This document shows positions 7,853 to 12,301 of a stretch of 12,301 nt of DNA, piece by piece. The position numbers and the translations under genes are program-made. Origin of the DNA: JBOGEN01 sp050743265 (GTDB lineage: Bacteria; Actinomycetota; Actinomycetes; JBOGEN01); the NCBI GenBank assembly GCA_050743265.1, contig JBOGEN010000143.1, forward strand, positions 1 through 12,301, in the 5' to 3' direction. The first letter of the stretch is position 1; each line of letters opens with the position of its first letter. The notes below the pieces were generated by a model. It saw only the letters and a list, made by a program, of their open reading frames with translations, was not told where the DNA came from and made no database searches.

Positions 7853-7902
7853 CGCGCCCGTCGCCGACATGGTCGCCGGCCTGCCAGATCGCCACGGGTC
7901 AC
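7774..7902 (-). pseudogene. VOC/glyoxalase-family 3' remnant
   Basis: The minus-strand frame ending in TAG (7776-7774) finishes with RLAVLADPQGAVFGLAEGEG, a close match to the typical C-terminus of two-domain vicinal-oxygen-chelate proteins (xFAVLxDPQGAxFGL). Upstream in the same frame, from GTG 7902, the residues become Arg-rich (RRPCRRRARQRGR) and do not resemble the family, while a neighbouring frame gives more plausible residues (AGDHVGDGRVNEGG). This suggests a frameshift just before the conserved tail. A full domain would need well over 100 residues, so the gene is broken. It lies downstream of the S8 protease in the same orientation. Confidence 0.5.
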
Positions 7903-8038
7903 GACCTGGCTGACCTCGATACGCCACGCGTCAGATCGATGTGGCGTACGCCCAGCGCCGCCAGCTCGTCGTGTCGCGGATACCGACGCTGCACACGCCG
8001 GTGGTTCAGTCAGATGCGCTATTGGCGTGGCGCCATAC

Positions 8039-10237
8039 CTAGCCTGCGACGGTCAAAGTGACGCTGCTGTTCTCGTACGACACCCTGAACCGATAGCCGT
8101 CCGCATTCAGGACAGCCCCTTCGGCGAGACCGCGGAATGTGCCCTTGATCGCACTACCCTGCATGATCGTCAGCTCGGTTCCCTGGGTCAGATCACCTTG
8201 CACATCCAGGGCCAGGTCACCGTCCAATACCAGATCACCTGCAGCCAGCACGCTTGTGTAGTCGCGGTCGCCGGAGATGGTCGCCACAAAGCGACCCTCC
8301 CTGCTGATGCGCAGATCCCCGCCGAGGTCCAGGACATTGTCCGGAGCGACCGGTACCTCGGTGATCTGTGCCGCCTCCTCGGGCGTGATGCCGGGCTGCA
8401 GTACGCCCTCCGAGATGTTGACGTCATCGGCCACGCTGCCGCCGCCGCCCAATGTCCCGCCGAGCACGTCGATCGAGCTCGCGTGCGAGCCAACGACCGA
8501 AAGCTTGCCCCCGCGGACCGAGCCCTTCCCGTGCCAGGTGTTCGTGCCGGCGAGGATTAGGCTGCCTTTCCCCCGCTTCATCAGGCTGCCTTCGTACACG
8601 CGCTCATTGCGTGCCTGCTCACGCCGCGTACCGATTGCGAAATCCGACCTGTCAATGTCGCTCGCGTCGGGCGGCAGGCCGTTCGTCCACCCCTTGGCAA
8701 CCTTGGTCGCCTCCCAGTCGGCCGCTTCGGCGGCATCTTCCTGCTGGCGGGCGCGGATCGCGACGTCAGAGATGTCGTTCGACCAGACGTCGCTGTATCC
8801 CTTTGTGTTGACATCCGTCGGTCCCAGAAGCTGCCCGGGGCCCCGCAGGGCTTCCCGCAGACTGACCGTGTGCCAGCCGTTGCGCTCGTCGGGAACCTGC
8901 ACGATCTGGCCCGCGGTGGGATTCGGAATGGCATTGCCCTGTGCGTCACTGACCGTGCTGTTCTGCCGACCCGTGGTGAACATCGTGTAGAGCGCCTGCT
9001 CGTTCGTCATGTAAGGGAAGCGCTGCATGGTCAGCGACAGCGCGGCCGCCGAGTGCGGGCCGGCCATCGACGTTCCCGACGCGCTCCTGTAACGGGCCTG
9101 CGGCACACCCTCGACGAGCTCGACCCACGTGCTGTTGATCTGCCTGCTCGGTGCCGTGACGCACGACCACCTCGCGACACCGCACCGGTTGAACTCCTGC
9201 TGCCCCGGGACCAGCACCGAACCGTCCGCGTTGAACGTACGCCCGATGTTCGGATTGACTCCCGACGTCGTGTACCAGCGACCCTCCAGGTCGGGCAAGA
9301 AGTACGGTGCCGCCCCCCGCGCAGTCGGGTTCGCAGCGCCAGCGTTACCGGCCGTGAACTGGATGAGCGTGCCGGTCCGTGCGACATCGATCGCCCCATT
9401 CAGCCAATGCACGGTGTTGCCGTTCGCATCGGCGACCCCATCCGGAGTCGACAGGTACCGCCACGCCGCATTCAAGCCAAAGCTGTCCGGGCCGCCAGGC
9501 GGGGGGTCGTACGTGTTGTAGTTCTCGGTCGGCGGCGCGCTCCCCCAGCTACTCGTGATGAGCCTGATGCGCTTGTTGTTCGCGGTTGTTGCGTTGTTCA
9601 CGGCCCGGTAGACGTTGGCGAGGTAGGCATTGTCCGGAGTCTGCGCAGGAGTCGCGCTGGACGGCACGAGACCGTAGAAGACGCCGTCCGTCTTGTGGGT
9701 GTTGCCGCCGTAGAGGTTGGCGTTGAACGCGACACCGTGCATGTTGGCCACGGGCCCGTCGGGCTGAGTTTCGCCGACACCGTCGCGGCTGGCAGCTATG
9801 GTCCCGCTGACGTGGGTGCCATGGCTGTCGTTGAACGCCGGATCGTAGTACCCCGGCGTCGGGCCCGTTTCGCCGCCCTTAGCCACCACCGAGAAGAAGC
9901 GATCACCAATCGCGTAGTTCGTATTCAGGCTGCCATGCTCCCGCATGTGCCCGGCGAAGAAACCTGAGTCGACCATGCCGATGTTCATTCCGGTGCCGGA
10001 ATACCCGTCGGCGTAGGCGAACTCCGCCCCGATGGACACCAAGCCGTTGTCGCGCAGGAATTCCGGCGTACGCCAGCTCGCCGGATCGCCGCCGCGGCCA
10101 GGATCTCCTTCGTACGACTCGATCGGCGGCGGCGGCACCGACAGCCCCGCCAACGCCGGCTGCGGCACCAGGCACGGCATCGTCATCGCGACCATCGCCG
10201 CGAGCAACGTCATCCGCGCAGGCCTCGCTGCGGCCAC
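8039..10237 (-). CDS. Secreted S8 subtilase, autotransporter-passenger type, no beta-barrel
   Basis: A 732-residue exported serine protease. With GTG at 10237 (ribosome site GGAGGTGG, 5 bases), residues 1-30 form a signal peptide (MAAARPARM, then TLLAAMVAMTMPCLV, PQPALA, cut before Gly31). The subtilisin triad is Asp90 (GMVDSGF), His139 (NDSHGTHVSGTIAA) and Ser390 (SASGTSMAGP), with oxyanion Asn298 (FTAGNAG). The stretch MHGVAFNANLYGGNT is typical of SphB1-like proteobacterial autotransporter subtilases. Residues about 550-600 carry a passenger-associated repeat (GSLILAGTNTWHG, GGKLSVVGS, GGTLGGGGSV), followed by beta-helix-like strands to the end (YRFRVSYENSSVTLTVAG). Full autotransporters continue with a C-terminal barrel of about 270 residues; here the stop comes at that junction. 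GC is about 58-63% in three sampled lines, below its neighbours, which suggests transfer. Alternative starts are ATG 10255 and GTG 10300. Confidence 0.9.
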   Translation of the reverse strand: MAAARPARMTLLAAMVAMTMPCLVPQPALAGLSVPPPPIESYEGDPGRGGDPASWRTPEFLRDNGLVSIGAEFAYADGYSGTGMNIGMVDSGFFAGHMREHGSLNTNYAIGDRFFSVVAKGGETGPTPGYYDPAFNDSHGTHVSGTIAASRDGVGETQPDGPVANMHGVAFNANLYGGNTHKTDGVFYGLVPSSATPAQTPDNAYLANVYRAVNNATTANNKRIRLITSSWGSAPPTENYNTYDPPPGGPDSFGLNAAWRYLSTPDGVADANGNTVHWLNGAIDVARTGTLIQFTAGNAGAANPTARGAAPYFLPDLEGRWYTTSGVNPNIGRTFNADGSVLVPGQQEFNRCGVARWSCVTAPSRQINSTWVELVEGVPQARYRSASGTSMAGPHSAAALSLTMQRFPYMTNEQALYTMFTTGRQNSTVSDAQGNAIPNPTAGQIVQVPDERNGWHTVSLREALRGPGQLLGPTDVNTKGYSDVWSNDISDVAIRARQQEDAAEAADWEATKVAKGWTNGLPPDASDIDRSDFAIGTRREQARNERVYEGSLMKRGKGSLILAGTNTWHGKGSVRGGKLSVVGSHASSIDVLGGTLGGGGSVADDVNISEGVLQPGITPEEAAQITEVPVAPDNVLDLGGDLRISREGRFVATISGDRDYTSVLAAGDLVLDGDLALDVQGDLTQGTELTIMQGSAIKGTFRGLAEGAVLNADGYRFRVSYENSSVTLTVAG

Positions 10238-10242
10238 GCCCA

Positions 10243-10250
10243 CCACCTCC
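10243..10250 (-). promoter_or_regulatory. Ribosome site fixing the protease start
   Basis: GGAGGTGG on the minus strand lies 5 bases before GTG 10237. It favours that start over ATG 10255 and GTG 10300, which have no ribosome site, and gives a compact signal peptide. Confidence 0.65.
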
Positions 10251-10268
10251 GCCATCGACCGGTGGTGA

Positions 10269-10297
10269 AACCTATCGTCGCCCTCACACCGAATCAA
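10269..10297 (-). promoter_or_regulatory. Possible promoter of the protease gene
   Basis: On the minus strand TTGATT (10297-10292) and TAGGTT (10274-10269) are separated by 17 bases, a reasonable sigma70-type match. Transcription would begin near 10263, just upstream of the preferred start and its ribosome site. The GTG at 10300 would then not be in the transcript. Weak hexamer matches of this kind are common by chance. Confidence 0.3.
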
Positions 10298-10397
10298 CAC
10301 TTATCGGCCACGTCGGACGATATGTTCGCTGCTCGGCGGTCAGCGCGGGTCTGCTGCGCGGCTAGGGAGGTTCTCCCAATGCGAGGAGCCACATGAG

Positions 10398-10419
10398 GGC
10401 GGCGTGGAACCACGCCGCC
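10398..10419. terminator. Perfect 10-bp GC-rich hairpin, terminator-like
   Basis: GGCGGCGTGG and CCACGCCGCC are exactly complementary with two bases (AA) between them, so the outer 9 pairs form with a 4-base loop. There is no U-run on either side, so a standard intrinsic terminator is not shown. It lies downstream of the reductase and the pseudogene, where a terminator for that unit would be expected. Confidence 0.4.
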
Positions 10420-10429
10420 GCGGTAGACG

Positions 10430-10511
10430 AGGGACTCGAATGGCGAACAAGGGACCAGTTCTCGTCGGTGGCCCTTTTCACAAGGCCGACGATCTTCCAG
10501 TTCGAGTCCCT
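10430..10511. repeat. Long imperfect inverted repeat
   Basis: The outer arms AGGGACTCGAATGG (10430-10443) and CCAGTTCGAGTCCCT (10497-10511) are complementary except for one extra base. Inside, CGTCGG-t-GGCC-c-TT on the left pairs with AAGGCCGACG on the right through two single-base bulges. The whole can fold into one stem about 80 bases long with an asymmetric internal loop. Its right arm overlaps the end of the SnoaL-like pseudogene. It may be the product of an inverted duplication or a small palindromic element; no target duplication was found. Confidence 0.5.
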
Positions 10512-10619
10512 ACGCACGATCTAGCCGCTGCGAAACTCCTCGTGGTCGCTTCCGTGCACCCGTACCCCCTGACCCTCGGGTGTCGCACCGGTGAGGAGCC
10601 ACTCGGAGACACCGAAGTC
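10485..10619 (-). pseudogene. SnoaL/NTF2-like pseudogene with in-frame TAG
   Basis: The minus-strand frame reads DFGVSEWLLTGATPEG, then GVRVHGSDHEEFRSG, a TAG at 10523-10521, and in the same frame IVRRDSNWKIVG. Across the stop this matches the closing part of SnoaL-like/nuclear-transport-factor-2 proteins (xVxEWxLTGTxPDGxxVEVxGCDxFxFRDGKIVRKDSxWKIV). The TAG sits exactly where the conserved Lys of DGKI (AAG) is expected, so one A-to-T change would explain it. No start codon, ribosome site or N-terminal half is present upstream (the reductase stop is only about 40 bases away), so the gene is both truncated and interrupted. The family reading is from memory of its consensus, not a search. Confidence 0.55.
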
Positions 10620-10658
10620 GCGCTGACCCAGTGACGTGGCCGGTGGAGTAGGCGCGCG

Positions 10659-11630
10659 TCAGACAGCGATGACGACCTTGCCTCGGGCCCGGCCCTCCTC
10701 CAGGTACCGGATGGCCTCCGCTGCCTCTTTCAGGCCGTACGTCCGGTCGATGGCCGGGGTGACCTTCCCCGACTCGATGAGCTCGGTGAGGACGAGCAGG
10801 TCCTCGTGGTTCTCCGAGCACACGAACGTGCCCAGCTTCTGGCGTACGAAGAGGGAGAGGATCATCGCCCGGATCTGGCGGTCGCTGCCGCCGAGCCACC
10901 GGCCGCCCGTCTCCCCGCCGGCGATGACCAGCGTGCCCGTCGGGGTGAGTACCCGCCGGAGGCGTGACAACGAGGAGTTCCCGCCGATGTCGAGAACCAC
11001 GTCATAGCGCGGCTCCCCCTCGGCGAAGTCGTCGCTCGTGTAGTCGATGACGTGGTCCGCACCCAGGGAGCGCACGAGGTCCACCTTCGCCGTGCTGCAC
11101 ACGCCCGTGACCTCCGCACCGAAGGCCTTGGCCAGCTGCACCGCGTACGTCCCCACGCCGCCGGACGCGCCGATGACGAGCACTTGCTGCCCCGGCTGGA
11201 CCTTCCCGTGGTCACGCAGGCCCTGCAGGGCGGTGAGGCCGGAGGTGGCGACGACTCCGGCCTGCTCGAGCGTGAGGTTCGCCGGCTTGGGCGCCAGCTT
11301 GTTCTCGGGGGCGCGGGCGTACTCGGCGAAGGTGCCCACGCCGATGCCGAATACCTCGTCGCCGGGCCGGAACCGGGTCACATCCTTGCCGACCGCCTCC
11401 ACGACCCCGGCCAGGTCCATGCCTGGAACCGGGGTCTTGGGTGTCCTGAGCCCGTAGCCTGCGAGGCGAATGGGGTACGGCAGGCCCGTCATGATGTGCC
11501 AGACGCCCCGGTCCACGCCGGCCGCGTGAACGCGGACCAGCACCTCGTCGTCGGCTATCCCGGGCTTGTCGATGTCCCGGAGCTCGAGAACATCCGTCGA
11601 GCCGTAGGTGTCCTGGACGATCGCCTTCAT
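10659..11630 (-). CDS. NAD(P)-dependent MDR-family reductase, quinone oxidoreductase-like
   Basis: A 323-residue enzyme of the medium-chain dehydrogenase/reductase family. The N-terminal GroES-like domain contains VRVHAAGVDRGVWHIMTG and VPGMDLAGVVEAVG (about 68-81), then FRPGDEVFG. The Rossmann fold carries the dinucleotide loop VIGASGGVGTYAVQLAK (about 152-168), and GKVVIAV closes the protein. The zinc ligands of alcohol dehydrogenases are absent, placing it with zeta-crystallin/quinone oxidoreductases, which reduce quinones or enals with NADPH in the cytoplasm. The substrate is not deducible. The start is ATG 11630-11628, with GGGAG 7 bases upstream and the family-typical MKAIVQDTYGS; an earlier in-frame start at 11678 adds residues unlike the family. 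Two matching palindromes upstream suggest repression by a TetR-type regulator. Confidence 0.92.
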   Translation of the reverse strand: MKAIVQDTYGSTDVLELRDIDKPGIADDEVLVRVHAAGVDRGVWHIMTGLPYPIRLAGYGLRTPKTPVPGMDLAGVVEAVGKDVTRFRPGDEVFGIGVGTFAEYARAPENKLAPKPANLTLEQAGVVATSGLTALQGLRDHGKVQPGQQVLVIGASGGVGTYAVQLAKAFGAEVTGVCSTAKVDLVRSLGADHVIDYTSDDFAEGEPRYDVVLDIGGNSSLSRLRRVLTPTGTLVIAGGETGGRWLGGSDRQIRAMILSLFVRQKLGTFVCSENHEDLLVLTELIESGKVTPAIDRTYGLKEAAEAIRYLEEGRARGKVVIAV

Positions 11631-11690
11631 GCGCACACTCCCTGCTGAGAAGCCGGTTCGACCGGCATCGAGGCGCACTGACGATGCACG

Positions 11691-11703
11691 CTTACACTGT
11701 AAG
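11691..11703. promoter_or_regulatory. Palindromic operator, copy 1
   Basis: CTTACACTGTAAG is a perfect 5-bp inverted repeat around ACT. It lies 61-73 bases upstream of the reductase ATG and has a near-identical copy 49 bases away. The size and symmetry suit a dimeric TetR-family repressor; the regulator is not identified in the window. Confidence 0.65.
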
Positions 11704-11739
11704 GTACGCCCCTGTCCGGGCAGTCGTCCACCCCTGAGG

Positions 11740-11752
11740 CTTACGTTGTAAG
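11740..11752. promoter_or_regulatory. Palindromic operator, copy 2
   Basis: CTTACGTTGTAAG repeats the CTTAC-N3-GTAAG arms of the copy at 11691, differing only in the central three bases. It lies in the 162-base gap between the thioesterase stop and the reductase start. Two copies in one short gap are very unlikely by chance in GC-rich DNA. Confidence 0.65.
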
Positions 11753-11792
11753 TCCGGAGCGGATCCCGGTCCGCGCCAGGGGCGGTGGGTTC

Positions 11793-12299
11793 CTAGCTGA
11801 GGTCGAAGAGCATGCAGGTCGAGGTGGCATGGGCGAGGAGGGTGCCGCGTTCGTCGGTCAGGCGGGCTTCGGCGGCGGCGGTGCGGCGGCCGCGGGAGAT
11901 CATCGTGCCCTCGCAGCGGAGCATGCCCGAGGCGACGGTCACCGGCTTCAGGAACCGGGTCATCAGGTCGAGTGACGTGTAGCCGACGCCTGCCGGCAGG
12001 GTCGAGTGCACCGTGCAGCCGGTGGCGGTGTCCAGCAGCGTCGCGATGATCCCGCCGTGCATGGTGCCGAGCGGGTTGTAGTGGAACTCCTCCGCGGGCA
12101 TCAGGACCGTCACCCGGCCTTCCTCCGCCTCCATCCCGGCCGCGCCGACCAGTTGCAGGATGGGCGGCGGCGGGAGCTCGCCGGCGATCATCGCGCGGAG
12201 CATCTCCAGCCCGGAGCTGCGGCCGATCCGGGCGGCGCTGATCGCTGGATCGGTCCAGGAGAACGTGCGGCTGCGGGTGGCATCCTGAGTCTCGGTCAT
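11793..12299 (-). CDS. PaaI-family hotdog thioesterase
   Basis: A 168-residue single hotdog-fold protein. After an N-terminal stretch of about 45 residues ending ELPPPPILQLVG, the core shows NPLGTMHGGIIATLLDTATG: the HGG motif at 81-83, with Asp90 on the following helix as the likely catalytic acid, as in PaaI/YdiI-type acyl-CoA thioesterases. The later strand SLDLMTRFLKPV is also typical of the family. The reaction is probably hydrolysis of an acyl- or aryl-CoA thioester in the cytoplasm; the acyl group is unknown. The start is ATG 12299-12297, two bases from the window edge, so the ribosome site is out of view. The stop is 162 bases upstream of the reductase, with operators between, so the two genes are probably separate units. 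Confidence 0.9.
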   Translation of the reverse strand: MTETQDATRSRTFSWTDPAISAARIGRSSGLEMLRAMIAGELPPPPILQLVGAAGMEAEEGRVTVLMPAEEFHYNPLGTMHGGIIATLLDTATGCTVHSTLPAGVGYTSLDLMTRFLKPVTVASGMLRCEGTMISRGRRTAAAEARLTDERGTLLAHATSTCMLFDLS

Positions 12300-12301
12300 G
12301 G

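Larger units (their letters stand above)
7473..8038. other. Gap with gene remnants, upstream of SARP gene
   Basis: This 566-base stretch lies between the SARP start and the protease stop. It contains the SARP promoter region (no confident hexamers), a doubtful small plus-strand frame, a VOC-like tail on the minus strand, and an 8-bp inverted repeat TACGCCAC (7920-7927) / GTGGCGTA (7941-7948) with a 13-base spacer. Minus-strand frame 7990-7940 reads like protein (DELAALGVRHIDLTRG) but is out of frame with the VOC tail and soon ends. The overall picture is decayed coding sequence. Confidence 0.5.
10238..10658. other. Gap with promoter, hairpins and a pseudogene
   Basis: These 421 bases separate the protease start from the reductase stop. 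They hold, from low to high coordinate, a possible protease promoter (10269-10297), a 5-bp hairpin GGGAG/CTCCC (10365-10377), a strong 10-bp hairpin (10398-10419), a long inverted repeat (10430-10511) and a SnoaL-like pseudogene. A plus-strand frame at 10404-10634 is not considered a gene. Confidence 0.5.

Noticed and set aside
7774..8038. Remnant of the missing autotransporter barrel downstream of the protease
   Set aside because: Only about 265 bases lie between the protease stop and the end of the VOC tail, far too few for a barrel of about 270 residues, and no amphipathic strand pattern ending in an aromatic residue was seen.
8870..9967. 365-codon plus-strand frame
   Set aside because: Antisense to the S8 protease, whose catalytic motifs are unmistakable on the other strand; the plus-strand product has no motif.
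10404..10634. 76-codon plus-strand frame
   Set aside because: It runs through the hairpins and the complement of the SnoaL-like pseudogene, with no ribosome site or motif.
1..12301. CRISPR array, integrase, transposase or toxin-antitoxin pair
   Set aside because: I looked for regularly spaced repeats, recombinase motifs and small paired genes and found none.

Overview
The window is high-GC DNA with GTG starts, strong GGAGG-type ribosome sites and typical actinobacterial families (SARP/AfsR-like regulator, ROK regulator, TetR, PaaI-type thioesterase). It looks like the chromosome of an actinobacterium, perhaps a Nocardioidaceae-like soil organism. The genus is a guess; the phylum is well supported.

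Left part (1-3472): the first codons of a sugar ABC-transporter permease run off the left edge. A ROK repressor is divergent to it, with an operator-like palindrome between them. Next come a divergent DoxX-like membrane protein and TetR regulator sharing a second palindrome, about 500 bases with no recognisable gene, and a small SRPBCC-fold protein.

Middle part (3473-10658): this stretch looks like an old insertion region. It opens with an exact 3' half of a tRNA-Arg(CCT), from the anticodon loop to the end, with no 5' half. That is the usual scar of a tRNA-targeting integrative element. To its right lie a VOC-like gene tail, a 1187-residue SARP-type regulator (winged helix, BTAD, NB-ARC ATPase, TPR) with no obvious biosynthetic cluster beside it, a second VOC-like remnant, and a secreted subtilase of clearly lower GC. 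The protease has the architecture of a proteobacterial autotransporter passenger (SphB1-like S8 domain plus passenger-associated repeat) but stops where the outer-membrane beta-barrel should begin. Upstream of it are hairpins and a SnoaL/NTF2-like pseudogene interrupted by an in-frame TAG. No integrase or transposase is visible.

Right part (10659-12301): a zinc-free MDR-family quinone oxidoreductase-like gene and a PaaI-family thioesterase lie in the same orientation. Two near-identical 13-bp palindromes (CTTAC-N3-GTAAG) lie between them, directly upstream of the reductase, and look like a tandem TetR-type operator.

The most notable items are the barrel-less autotransporter-type protease in an apparently Gram-positive genome, the tRNA half-gene that may mark an island edge, and the paired operator upstream of the reductase.
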